The notes: generated by a model not told the origin, from the letters alone. A stretch of 24,446 nt of DNA from Bacteroidales bacterium (GCA_019416425.1 DXXK01000079.1:1-24446), one strand, 5' to 3'. Shown: positions 1 to 6,984, counted from the stretch's first letter. Numbers and translations: made by a program.

Positions 1-192
1 GGAATCGCCTTCATTATGCATTATGCATTCTTCATTCTTAATTCCATTGACGAACTTCTCAAGGTCTTCCTCGAACCCGTTGACGTTCGGACCCAGGGGT
101 ACTACCCAGTTGTCGGCGAACGCCTCCTTTATGAAATCCATCTCCTTGCCCGACATGTGCGCCAGGCACAGCAAAATCCTATCACTTGCCAT
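1..192 (-). CDS. DegT/DnrJ/EryC1/StrS family aminotransferase, N-terminal part (runs off the left edge)
   Basis: An open frame starts at an ATG (190-192) and stays open for 64 codons to base 1, so only the N-terminus is visible. It reads RILLCLAHMSGKEMDFIKEA and then NWVVPLGPNVNGFEEDLEKF, the characteristic opening of PLP-dependent sugar aminotransferases that make amino sugars for surface glycans. The PLP-binding lysine lies outside the window. The family normally goes from EDLxxFV almost directly into a GD/GTAA segment. Here about a dozen codons (NGIKNEECIMHNEGDS, residues 49-64) follow, encoded by a copy of the AT-rich spacer repeat at about 12-48. The insertion keeps the frame as far as can be seen. 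Its strand and function match the polysaccharide cluster to the right, from which the defence-type genes now separate it. Family call is firm; whether it is intact is unknown. Confidence 0.85.
   Translation of the reverse strand, partial: MASDRILLCLAHMSGKEMDFIKEAFADNWVVPLGPNVNGFEEDLEKFVNGIKNEECIMHNEGDS
12..44. repeat. AT-rich 'cattatgcattatgcatt' spacer repeat, here inside a coding region
   Basis: The string 'tcattatgcattatgcatt' followed by 'cttcattcttaatt' matches the AT-rich repeats in several spacers of this window (about 2484-2568, 4632-4700, 7024-7045, 11084-11121, 12041-12080). This copy lies within the aminotransferase frame and contributes the residues around IKNEECIMHN. Confidence 0.7.
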
Positions 193-260
193 GATATCTT
201 GATTTATAATATTTAATTTCGATTCTTCTCCCCATCACGCCCCAAAATACAAGGCATTAT

Positions 261-320
261 TAGTAGCGCGTCACTCCGTGCCGCGCATCGACCCGGACCA
301 AAGTCCTGATGAACTTACCC
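261..320. repeat. Dispersed ~55-bp spacer repeat, copy 1
   Basis: It reads 'tagtagcgcgtcactccgtg', then 'ccgcgcatcgacccggacc', then 'aaagtcctgatgaactta'. Related copies lie at 2415-2476, 4229-4290, 4427-4482 and 14025-14079, with a diverged one at about 400-450. All are in spacers next to defence-type genes; none is inside the glycan gene blocks. The 193-519 spacer otherwise holds a hairpin, a 'tccggatggcc' motif and AT-rich 'attgcgcattacgcattgcgg' sequence. No gene is seen there. Confidence 0.7.
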
Positions 321-331
321 GATTCATAGGG

Positions 332-348
332 ACATGCCTTCGGCATGT
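332..348. repeat. REP-like hairpin (7-bp stem)
   Basis: ACATGCC and GGCATGT flank a TTC loop, preceded by ATAGGG and followed by 'ttgatttttt'. The T-run would suit a terminator reading rightward, but no gene on the plus strand would use it. The layout matches the GTAGGG-footed hairpins at 4520-4544 and 10977-10999, so I treat it as a repetitive palindrome. Confidence 0.55.
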
Positions 349-519
349 TTGATTTTTTAGACCAGAGAACCACAGGGCCAGAGTGACCAGAGCCGTCCGG
401 ACAGTAGTAGCGTGGGCTCTCCGAGCCTCGCATCTACTCTAATCTAATGCCTTTCAAATTGTTTCCGGATGGCCATTGCGCATTACGCATTGCGGCTTCC
501 GACTGACGGCTACGCCCTT

Positions 520-1158
520 TTACCACTGATAGATAGTTGGATATTTGCACATCATGTAGGAGAATCCATGGGCGATAGGCGTTACAAGATTGCGTCTTGC
601 CTGCGCGTCCGTTGGTCTGAGAAATGACCTTACCGATGCTTTCACTTTGGCTGGTGTATCTTCAAAATGTCCTTCATACTTATCACGATACGCAATGATA
701 CCGACTTTCTGATCTTTTCTGCTTATGAAGTCCTTGATGGATTCGACTGAGTATAGCAATTCAAGTGTGGCTTCAATCTGTAGCCGCACTTTGGTTTTCT
801 TACCTGCTATAGGTTTCCCATCGATGGTATGATCAGAGATGTAATCCCTATTTCCACAATACATATCAGCAAGAACGATCTTATCATCATCCCAGAACAG
901 TAAATCGCATCGTTCGGACTTGATTTTCTTAAATCCGTTGATGAACTCCTCTATGCTTATCTTATTGATGGCATGTGGAAACGATGCCTTGAAAACATTA
1001 TGGTCACAACCACCGGTCCTGAAGAAAGTATTGCAATCAGAGCAGGTCTTGGAGTCACCGAATGATTGGGTTCCGGTTATAGTTGATGTGCTGGCGATAT
1101 GACTATTGCCCGAACGGTCGTATTTAGCGGTAAAATCTTGTTCCAGAAGTCGCTTCAT
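520..1158 (-). CDS. Uncharacterised 212-aa partner of the upstream ATPase
   Basis: I do not recognise this protein. Its ATG (1156-1158) overlaps the ATPase stop by four bases (ATGA), so the two are almost certainly co-translated. The N-terminal third has a cysteine cluster (TCSDCNTFF at 38-46, GGCDHN at 49-54) that could bind a metal. The middle segment RCDLLFWDDDKIVLADMYCG (83-102), followed by KTKVRLQIEATLELL, recalls a PD-(D/E)XK nuclease layout (D85, D98), but the usual E-x-K is absent and this is a weak resemblance. No signal peptide or membrane segment is evident. The context of a stand-alone ABC-type ATPase plus a small effector in a defence-rich stretch suggests a two-gene defence module. 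That is inference. It is not an HNH (Septu PtuB) and shows no obvious TOPRIM/DUF4435 signature of PARIS AriB. Confidence 0.75.
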   Translation of the reverse strand: MKRLLEQDFTAKYDRSGNSHIASTSTITGTQSFGDSKTCSDCNTFFRTGGCDHNVFKASFPHAINKISIEEFINGFKKIKSERCDLLFWDDDKIVLADMYCGNRDYISDHTIDGKPIAGKKTKVRLQIEATLELLYSVESIKDFISRKDQKVGIIAYRDKYEGHFEDTPAKVKASVRSFLRPTDAQARRNLVTPIAHGFSYMMCKYPTIYQW

Positions 1159-2285
1159 AAGCCTAAGGATTCATATTCATTGTATATATCCTCCATAGGC
1201 TCCGAAAGCTCCAATGTATCAACCACATGCTCGCCGGTGTCGGCATCGATGCTGACCAGAGACTGTAATCTGCCCTCAACCACATTGTATACGCCCAAAT
1301 CATAGGCGTCTATATGGGGTGCATCAGCTCCCCTGCGGAGCAATACGTTCAGATGGTTGATCAGGTATGGACTGTGTGTTGCCACCATCATCCACATCTT
1401 GTATCCGTTTGTGCTGTTGCAGTCACCTACCAGCATATCCAGCAACTGACGCTGAGACGCAGGAAAGAGGCTTATCTCCGGCTCCTCGATGAAAACGCTG
1501 ACCCGGCAGTTCGGCAGATCGCCGACGTTGCTGACAGCCTTGAAATCCTTTAAGCTGTCGGATTTTGCGGCATAGCTGAGCATGGCATCGTTGAGTGAAT
1601 CCACTATGTCGAACTTTTTGGAAAAATATTCCATGATAATGCCTAAGGGCATGGAAGACTGGGTACCGGACGACGACTCGCTTAGATTGATGGAATACTG
1701 TGGCCCCTCGATCGGCTCGATGACATGTTTCACGCCATTGGTTGTTTTCTTGACTTTCAGTTCAACGCCAAGACTCGGCATTTTGAATGACTTGATTTCG
1801 TCAGTGGCGGTCTGATAGTCGTCAAAGGTCTCGTTCATGTAGTAGGCCTTCTTGCGCACCGTTACGTTGTTCTCAAGGATGTCACCGATCAGATTCCGTT
1901 TATCGGAGATGAAGGAAACCTTCTCCAGACTGAGTTCCTCACGGGGAACATATTTAAGCGGAAAACGGAGCCCGCCATCGAATATGATGGAGTAATCGCC
2001 GTACTTGTATTCAATATAGGAAGAATTCTTCAGGAACTTCTCCATTCCCATTGTCTTGAGATGGCTTTTGAAGTTGATTCTGAAAGTAGACTTCTTGATA
2101 CCGGAGTAATACAGGTAGGAGCGGATGCACATCATCTTGTAGCACCATCTCAGAAAAGCCATGATTTTCAGGAAAGTGCTTTTGCCGCTGCCCGAAGGAC
2201 CAATCAGAAACAGAAATGGCCGAATATCATCGATGGCCATTTCCTTGATTGGACCGAAATCCCGTATTACAATAGATTCTTTCAT
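1155..2285 (-). CDS. ABC/OLD-type AAA ATPase, probable defence system sensor
   Basis: This is a 376-aa P-loop ATPase of the SMC/ABC-like AAA_15/AAA_21 type. It has a Walker A GPSGSGKS (29-36), an ABC-signature-like SESSSGTQS (202-210), a Walker B VFIEEPE (264-270) and an H-loop THSPYL (303-308). About 160 residues lie between Walker A and the signature, without an obvious long coiled coil. The frame can be opened at a TTG (2292-2294), but the ATG at 2283-2285 gives MKESIVIRDFGPIKE, the normal beginning of this family, and is preferred. A good Bacteroidota promoter lies just upstream. Similar ATPases power Septu, PARIS, Gabija and other anti-phage systems together with an effector gene. Here the candidate effector is the overlapping 212-aa gene. 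The ATPase call is firm; the defence role is inferred. Confidence 0.88.
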   Translation of the reverse strand: MKESIVIRDFGPIKEMAIDDIRPFLFLIGPSGSGKSTFLKIMAFLRWCYKMMCIRSYLYYSGIKKSTFRINFKSHLKTMGMEKFLKNSSYIEYKYGDYSIIFDGGLRFPLKYVPREELSLEKVSFISDKRNLIGDILENNVTVRKKAYYMNETFDDYQTATDEIKSFKMPSLGVELKVKKTTNGVKHVIEPIEGPQYSINLSESSSGTQSSMPLGIIMEYFSKKFDIVDSLNDAMLSYAAKSDSLKDFKAVSNVGDLPNCRVSVFIEEPEISLFPASQRQLLDMLVGDCNSTNGYKMWMMVATHSPYLINHLNVLLRRGADAPHIDAYDLGVYNVVEGRLQSLVSIDADTGEHVVDTLELSEPMEDIYNEYESLGL

Positions 2286-2316
2286 GAATTGCAAATGTGT
2301 ATAGCATACGTATTCA

Positions 2317-2347
2317 CAAAAGTAGCAATAATTTTTGGATTGGGCAA
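2317..2347 (-). promoter_or_regulatory. Bacteroidota-type promoter for the ATPase/212-aa pair
   Basis: On the minus strand a -7 box TACTTTTG (TAnnTTTG, 2317-2324) is preceded by TTG (2345-2347) with a 20-bp spacer, about 30 bp upstream of the ATG. Confidence 0.55.
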
Positions 2348-2414
2348 TTATGAGCTATAAAATCTGACAAAATTCTATAATCCACTACTGAGAGTATTTA
2401 GAGCCGTCCGGATG

Positions 2415-2476
2415 GTAGTAGCGCGTCACTCCGTACCGCGCACATAAACGGATCAAATTCCTAATGCCGTGTACCC
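2415..2476. repeat. Dispersed ~55-bp spacer repeat, copy 2
   Basis: It reads 'gtagtagcgcgtcactccgt', then 'accgcgcacataaacggatc', then 'aaattcctaatgc'. It is directly preceded by 'gagccgtccggatg', which also precedes the diverged copy near 400. It separates the ATPase promoter from the Panacea pair. Confidence 0.65.
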
Positions 2477-2483
2477 GCGTAGC

Positions 2484-2568
2484 TCATTACGCATTGGACA
2501 TTACGCATTGCGCATTGAATTATACATTATGCATTTTTCATTCTTCATTGCGGCTTTGCCGCCTGCAT
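2484..2568. repeat. AT-rich 'attacgcatt/attatgcatt' repeat ending in a GCGGC hairpin
   Basis: It contains iterated 'attacgcattg', 'cattatgcatttttcattc' and then 'GCGGCtttGCCGCctgcatt' (short hairpin at 2551-2563). The same tail recurs at about 4650-4667 and 4684-4700. Confidence 0.65.
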
Positions 2569-2573
2569 TGTGA

Positions 2574-3092
2574 TTACAGGCAACTGGCGCAATCGGATTG
2601 AACGGTCAGTCTGTTGTTGACAAAATCCTCGATGGAGACAAATATGAAATCCTCGGTCATGTTGTCCAGCTGTCGCCTGACCCCAGAGCTCATCACCTCT
2701 ACGACACCTATGCAAGACGGGTCGAACGGCACCTTGAGTTTTTCGACAACAATATGCGCGTGGAATGGATTGTTTTGATGTCCATCGGCTTCAATGCGGA
2801 ATCCATTTTCAATGGGAATCAGACCTCTGCCGATTTTGAACCCCATTAGTGTTTGAGTGGGTTGCTGAAAGCTCATGGCAATCTTAAGGCAGTCGCTGCG
2901 ATGTCCATGGCACAAGCGTTGCATGGATATCCGGAATTCATGGAATCCTGAAAAATCCTTGCTTTGCTTCTTGAATCTTGGCCACATGCAATCCTTCAAT
3001 AACTTACTGCCCTTCATCTGCGAGGGTTGATAAATGGTTCTGGCGAGCCATTCAAAGGGGGATACCGGCGAATTGACGGGCTTGACAGACAT
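2574..3092 (-). CDS. Uncharacterised 172-aa protein, probable partner (candidate toxin) of the Panacea protein
   Basis: The gene begins two bases after the stop of the Panacea-domain gene, so they form a tight operon with the Panacea gene first. I cannot name a domain with certainty. The N-terminal FEWLARTIYQPSQMKG (13-28) and the later NNPFHAHIVV (about 107-116) resemble, from memory, small proteins that accompany 'NWDGE' domain proteins in other bacteria. That link is a recollection and was not checked. No membrane segment or signal peptide is visible, and conserved charged and histidine residues are scattered through the middle. In described Panacea (PanAT) systems the second gene is usually a toxin and the Panacea protein neutralises it, so a toxin role is the natural hypothesis. 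It could also be an inactive or accessory protein. Confidence 0.72.
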   Translation of the reverse strand: MSVKPVNSPVSPFEWLARTIYQPSQMKGSKLLKDCMWPRFKKQSKDFSGFHEFRISMQRLCHGHRSDCLKIAMSFQQPTQTLMGFKIGRGLIPIENGFRIEADGHQNNPFHAHIVVEKLKVPFDPSCIGVVEVMSSGVRRQLDNMTEDFIFVSIEDFVNNRLTVQSDCASCL

Positions 3093-3094
3093 CC

Positions 3095-4048
3095 TTACCT
3101 GTTTGATTTGTAAAGTTTGTCTATATAATCAGCAAGACGATTGAAACCCTCCTCATCAGCATCCATGGCCGGACTGTCGTAGTAATCACTGCGGTCTATG
3201 CCTTGGTAATAGAAAGCCATACTGTTAGGGCCAAACTCGCAGCTGACCCTGGCACCCTTCTTTGCCCAGTCTATGCACATATTACCGGTAGGAGTGGGGT
3301 AGACATACTCCACAAGTTCCACATGAGCGCGATGTCTGGCCACGAACATGCGGCAGTTCATGGTGGAAAGCGGACTGATCACATCCGCATCCTCGCCATC
3401 CCAATTGGGAGCCAGGAGCAGGCTTTCGGTCAAGACCGAGACTACTTCATCCAATTTGCCGGTCAATACAGGATTTGACCTGTGGTTGTAATACACCGGA
3501 TTGCTGGAGTAATACTCCCGTACAAGTTCCAGTGTTTCAGGTGTGGCTTTCCCATCTTCGGCTACCCGGAATTGTTTCATTACCGGAGACTTGTTTGCCC
3601 TGTAATGATTCTCGTAAGCCTCCTGCCAGGAGAAGTCCTTATGGGATATGTCGGAGAGCTTCTGGGAATCTATGGATTTCCAGGTATTTATGGTAAATTC
3701 AAGAATTCGCGTCGCGGTAGGCGTCAGGGCATCGTAATCCGGTTCAGACTTCCCGAAGACTTTCTTGTATTTGTTTACCCGAATCTTCTTCTTGAAGATC
3801 TCCATATCCATCGGAAGGCTTTCCTTATTTTCCAGGCGTTTGATTGCGAAACCTGTAACAGAAGGAACGGGGCCGTATTTCCAGGCCTTGAATGTCTCTG
3901 CAATCAAAGGCAATCCAGTCTCGGCCAGGTGTTTACGATGAGCGAAATAGAGAATCTTGTATAGCTTGATATAGTCCACTCCGTTCCTGAAATCCTTCAG
4001 GATGAAGAGCAGAACATTAAGAAGCTTATTTCTCTGGGACTCTCTCAT
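3095..4048 (-). CDS. Panacea-domain (DUF4065, SocA/GepA-like) protein with a C-terminal NWDGE domain, candidate antitoxin
   Basis: Residues 7-75 (KLLNVLLFILKDF, then KLYKILYFAHRKHL, then KAWKYGPVPSV) are a recognisable Panacea domain, the antitoxin fold of SocA and of the PanAT toxin-antitoxin family. A middle region (80-200) has no clear assignment. Residues 213-290 (APNWDGEDADVIS, then YPTPTGNMCIDW) match a separate widespread small domain of unknown function marked by NWDGxxA and PTPxGxxxxxW. The fusion of the two is notable. The gene starts at an ATG (4046-4048) and ends two bases before the 172-aa gene. A Bacteroidota promoter with an inverted repeat at its -33 lies about 25-55 bp upstream, as expected for an autoregulated toxin-antitoxin operon. 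The Panacea call is firm; the antitoxin role follows from the family. Confidence 0.85.
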   Translation of the reverse strand: MRESQRNKLLNVLLFILKDFRNGVDYIKLYKILYFAHRKHLAETGLPLIAETFKAWKYGPVPSVTGFAIKRLENKESLPMDMEIFKKKIRVNKYKKVFGKSEPDYDALTPTATRILEFTINTWKSIDSQKLSDISHKDFSWQEAYENHYRANKSPVMKQFRVAEDGKATPETLELVREYYSSNPVYYNHRSNPVLTGKLDEVVSVLTESLLLAPNWDGEDADVISPLSTMNCRMFVARHRAHVELVEYVYPTPTGNMCIDWAKKGARVSCEFGPNSMAFYYQGIDRSDYYDSPAMDADEEGFNRLADYIDKLYKSNR

Positions 4049-4072
4049 CTTGTTATATAGCCTTTATAACTG

Positions 4073-4103
4073 CAAAGATAGTAATCTTTTACTTTAGAAA
4101 CAA
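4073..4103 (-). promoter_or_regulatory. Promoter of the Panacea operon
   Basis: On the minus strand the -7 box TATCTTTG (4073-4080) matches TAnnTTTG exactly. A -33 TTGT (4100-4103) lies 19 bp upstream. Confidence 0.6.
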
Positions 4104-4121
4104 CTAATTCCGCAAATTAGT
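4103..4121. promoter_or_regulatory. Inverted repeat at the -33 of the Panacea promoter, candidate operator
   Basis: ACTAATT (4103-4109) and AATTAGT (4115-4121) form a perfect 7-bp inverted repeat with a 5-bp spacer that abuts the -33 box. Its position suits repressor binding and autoregulation. No binding protein can be named from sequence. Confidence 0.35.
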
Positions 4122-4228
4122 ATGAGGATACAATCAAAAAACGTGCTGAGGACGTAGTGCACGCAGAGAAACCTGTTGGCCTGCTGGCCAATACTAATCC
4201 GGAACATCAGGCGTGACATCGAGTCTTC

Positions 4229-4290
4229 AGAGCCATCTGGTTAGAAGCATGTCACTACATGCCGTGCATAAACTCGGACCAAAGTCTTTA
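4229..4290. repeat. Dispersed ~55-bp spacer repeat, copy 3 (diverged)
   Basis: It reads 'agagccatctggttagaagc', then 'atgtcactacatgccgtgca', then 'taaactcggaccaaagtc', and aligns over its length with copy 1 at 261-320. Confidence 0.55.
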
Positions 4291-4310
4291 CAAATTGTTC
4301 CCGGAAGGCT

Positions 4311-4410
4311 GACCCCGGCAGGGGTCTCACAACTTACCCCCATGTCAAACGACGCAGCCGCTTTGATGTGGGGTAGTGGGTCGTCGACGACCACCGACCG
4401 CGGGGCGGTC
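4311..4410. repeat. Cluster of four consecutive hairpins in the spacer
   Basis: Four stem-loops follow one another: GACCCC/GGGGTC (4311-4316, 4321-4326); CCCCATGTCAAA/TTTGATGTGGGG (4338-4349, 4362-4373, 12 pairs with two G-U); the 14-bp palindrome GGTCGTCGACGACC (4379-4392); and GACCGC/GCGGTC (4396-4401, 4405-4410). A spacer repeat copy follows directly. The GC-rich block contrasts with the AT-rich flanks. Whether it acts as DNA (transposition substrate) or RNA is unknown. Confidence 0.6.
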
Positions 4411-4426
4411 GTGCAACAACCCCGGA

Positions 4427-4482
4427 TAGTGGCGCGTCACTCCGTGCCGCGCATCAAGCCGGACCAAATGTCTTATGAACTT
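4427..4482. repeat. Dispersed ~55-bp spacer repeat, copy 4
   Basis: It reads 'tagtggcgcgtcactccgtg', then 'ccgcgcatcaagccggacca', then 'aatgtcttatgaactt', close to copy 1. It is followed by 'gcgcaaagccgcaaagagta', which recurs at about 10806 and 11664. Confidence 0.7.
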
Positions 4483-4519
4483 GTGATTACGCGCAAAGCC
4501 GCAAAGAGTACAGATAGCT

Positions 4520-4544
4520 GTAGGGACGCACGGTTCGTGCGTCC
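4520..4544. repeat. GTAG-footed REP-like palindrome
   Basis: GTAG (4520-4523) is followed by GGACGCACG, a GTT loop and CGTGCGTCC (4524-4544), a perfect 9-bp stem. A GTAG/GTGG foot beside an imperfect or perfect hairpin is the hallmark of REP elements mobilised by RAYT transposases. No RAYT gene is present here. Expanded and variant copies lie at 10834-10876 and 10977-10999. Confidence 0.65.
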
Positions 4545-4631
4545 AAAATGCCGTTCGGACTGTGCTGCTTGGCGCGGAGAGCACTGGCGCCATGAATGAC
4601 TGTCGCCGAGAACGCAGAGATGTCCGGATGG

Positions 4632-4700
4632 AAATTATGCATTCTTCATTGCGGCATTGCCGCCTGCATTTTACATTTATAATTGCGGCTTGCCGCCTGC
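4632..4700. repeat. AT-rich 'attatgcattcttcatt' repeat with two GCGGC/GCCGC tails
   Basis: It contains 'aattatgcattcttcattgc', then 'ggcattgccgcctgcatttt', and finally 'attgcggcttgccgcctgc'. It parallels the 2484-2568 copy and abuts the cupin relic. Confidence 0.6.
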
Positions 4701-4701
4701 G

Positions 4702-4830
4702 TCAGTCCATCATGTCCTCGGGTGTGAGCGGCATGTAGGGGCCGTCCTTCACCTCCAGTATGGCCGACGGCTCGATCACCTCCGCTGTATGCCACTCTCC
4801 CTTGGGTATCTGCATGATGTAATTGCGCAT
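4702..4830 (-). pseudogene. Relic of a WbuC-like cupin protein (C-terminal 40 residues only)
   Basis: A 42-codon frame reads QIPKGEWHTAEVIEPSAILE and then VKDGPYMPLTPEDMMD before a TGA at 4702-4704. The P-x-G-x-W-H-T and E-V-K-x-G-P-Y pattern is that of the last two strands of cupin-fold metalloproteins of the WbuC type, which occur in O-antigen and capsule clusters. Everything upstream of this core is missing. The apparent ATG (4828-4830) lies in 'attgcgcat', a fragment of the AT-rich spacer repeat. It is most easily read as the 3' stump of a glycan-cluster gene cut by a rearrangement at the repeat. A functional peptide of this size is unlikely. Confidence 0.5.
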
Positions 4831-4915
4831 TGACCTTATTTATTTTATAAGGAGTCCCGACGAAATGATATTGCTTCTGTCTTCTCGACTCATATACAGA
4901 ACAAAGATTCGATTC

Positions 4916-6811
4916 TTATGAGACTCTTACAGACCGAACTAATCGACTATATTTCTTCGAAAGGGTATCGGTGTCAACATCATCACCTGTCAAAATGGTA
5001 AGCATGATTTCATTGAATGCTTTTTGACTGATGGCTTTGACTCTTGCGTCAACTCTTCCGGAAGTTCGTACTCCCGAAGCTCTGTATTGTTCGTCAACGG
5101 CGAGTGAGATTGCATCATTTACCGTTTTTATCTGACGTTCAATCTCATCCTTTAGATGCTTTGGCAATTGTATGGCGTTCTTTAATAGCCATGAAGGTGA
5201 TTGGTAATCGACCTCTGGATCCATATTATAAAATGAAACCTCTAATCGTTTTAGCATACTGAAAAACGGATCGTTATCTACCAGATTGTCAAGGCCTCTA
5301 AGCCAGCCTTTCAGTACCCCCTCATATAGAAGCAACCAATCTTGCCCATATAGGGATGACTTACTCAATTTACCTGTCAATGCTGTTATTGCGTCGGAAA
5401 CACCTTTGTTGGTGAGGAGATCTGTATTAATATTGTTCAGGTAATCCAGCAGCAGCAGCGAACAGATGGAATTCCCGGCGGATAAGATTCTTACTGCCCA
5501 GTCGGCTGGAATCTCTATGTTATATATCTTGCACATCCACAATGCCCAAGCCACCTCGATATGATGCCCCAGGTCTACGTGTCGTTGTAAAATGGAACCT
5601 ATTAAATCCCGTAAAATACCCTTGTCGATATTGTTCCCCAGTTTCTGTGCCACGGGCAGGATTGCAGGTATGCAATCCGGAAAGTCCGCGACAGTTCTGT
5701 ACAGCATTATGAGAATCAGATTCTTATTGTCTGTAGCCATGTGGTTCACGACAACCGGGGTCAAAAAACCATTGAGAACGCGCATTGCATAACGTGTATA
5801 TGTAGCCGCACGGTTCCTATCGTTCCTGATCAACGACCATAATGCTTCAAAAAACACCTTTATACGCTCTATGTTGGAAGCATTATGAAAATCGAAAGAG
5901 GAAAGCCTGTCGGTAAAATCATCAAGGACAGCCACAGGCATCTCGTTGATCTCGACCTTTGACAAATTGACATCAAGGCCGAACTTCTCCAATTCCTGAA
6001 TTACGACCCTGAGCAATAGATCTGCCTCGTCTTTAGTTTCCACATATAGAAACCAATCGTCATAATATCGGCATCCTTGATACTTAGGAGCACCCGGGAT
6101 TCTTGACAATGCCTTATCGATATTGCTGTCTATATGGCACAGCAATGTTTCTGCTAATAAGAAAGAAGTGTCAGGTCCCACCGGCAATCCATGTGTCTGC
6201 TTATCCTGACAATATTCCACCAGAGTGTCTATCTGATGGGCGATGTTGTAGCGGCGATCTATGTCCGGATCGCCGCAGGAATAACCGGGATTACTGATAC
6301 GACCACGCCATATTTCTTTCGCTTTGTCCTTGCCGATACACATCCATGTTATGGCATGGGTATAGATAGTGGAATAGAATGAGGAGATGTCGATTTTAAG
6401 CTCAATCCGCTTATAAAGACTTTTGAGAAGTTTGATTGTATGGAAATCGGAAACTGACTTACAGTTGGGAATTATCGCGCGACGGTCTATAGTATTGCAG
6501 CGTTTCGGTCTGCTGTATGTCACCGTGGACGCTTTGCAAATGTTGTTTAACATTGCATAAGTGTCGTCTGAACAAAGAAGCGCTGCAAGATGATAGAAAG
6601 AATAGGGATTGATAATGCTGAGTATTCGTCTGCCTATGCCGTTTTTGGGGATGGATAAAACAGAAGGAGCCGATATACATGTTTGGAATTTATCGGCCAA
6701 TGCATATCTGACTTTATCAATCTGTACGGCGAAATCGTATGAATTGAATGCAGGTGGCAGTTCTTTAGGAAGATACCCCCGAAACAACATATTGAACAGC
6801 TCCTTATTCAT
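4916..6811 (-). CDS. Abi/UG-type (defence-associated) reverse transcriptase with helical C-terminal half
   Basis: This 631-aa protein has the reverse transcriptase core in its first half. A basic motif SIPKNGIGRRIL lies at 53-64, motif A LKIDISSFYSTIYTHAI at 138-154 (Asp141), motif B HGLPVGPDTS at 207-216, motif C YYDD at 249-252, and LDVNLSKVE follows at about 280. The IYTHAI-x-W segment after motif A and the GPDTS form of motif B are typical of Abi/UNKNOWN-group RTs (AbiA/AbiK/DRT-like), not of group II introns or retrons. No maturase or endonuclease domain is seen. Residues about 310-620 look like an alpha-helical repeat array, as in Abi-type RTs. It is a single gene with no nitrilase or second RT next to it. 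Some DRT families use an adjacent non-coding RNA; the 6812-7050 spacer is where one would lie, but I cannot demonstrate it. The RT call is very firm; the UG subtype is not determined. Confidence 0.92.
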   Translation of the reverse strand: MNKELFNMLFRGYLPKELPPAFNSYDFAVQIDKVRYALADKFQTCISAPSVLSIPKNGIGRRILSIINPYSFYHLAALLCSDDTYAMLNNICKASTVTYSRPKRCNTIDRRAIIPNCKSVSDFHTIKLLKSLYKRIELKIDISSFYSTIYTHAITWMCIGKDKAKEIWRGRISNPGYSCGDPDIDRRYNIAHQIDTLVEYCQDKQTHGLPVGPDTSFLLAETLLCHIDSNIDKALSRIPGAPKYQGCRYYDDWFLYVETKDEADLLLRVVIQELEKFGLDVNLSKVEINEMPVAVLDDFTDRLSSFDFHNASNIERIKVFFEALWSLIRNDRNRAATYTRYAMRVLNGFLTPVVVNHMATDNKNLILIMLYRTVADFPDCIPAILPVAQKLGNNIDKGILRDLIGSILQRHVDLGHHIEVAWALWMCKIYNIEIPADWAVRILSAGNSICSLLLLDYLNNINTDLLTNKGVSDAITALTGKLSKSSLYGQDWLLLYEGVLKGWLRGLDNLVDNDPFFSMLKRLEVSFYNMDPEVDYQSPSWLLKNAIQLPKHLKDEIERQIKTVNDAISLAVDEQYRASGVRTSGRVDARVKAISQKAFNEIMLTILTGDDVDTDTLSKKYSRLVRSVRVS

Positions 6812-6984
6812 TGCTGATGATATTATCGTTCATAGTGTTGGTCTAAAACGCGATTTATTGCACTTTGTTATATCAACGAACGAGAAATCCGGATGGTATG
6901 CTCGACAAGGAATAAATTATGCCAATGGAATCCCAAGGTAATATCGATTAATCTGCATTACGAATTGAATTGTGCCATAAACAA

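Noticed and set aside
16..216. 66-codon plus-strand frame at the left edge
   Set aside because: It is the complement of the DegT N-terminus, which has a clear family match on the minus strand.
332..358. Hairpin plus T-run as a rho-independent terminator
   Set aside because: No plus-strand gene lies upstream, and the stem matches the REP-like family.
3482..3964. 160-codon plus-strand frame
   Set aside because: It is antisense to the Panacea gene, which has clear domains and a promoter.
4213..4599. 128-codon plus-strand frame in the long spacer
   Set aside because: It runs through dispersed repeats and hairpins, with no protein-like pattern.
5448..5459. CAG-type trinucleotide run in the reverse transcriptase gene as a phase-variable site
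   Set aside because: Only four in-frame repeats coding for Leu; length change would not shift the frame.
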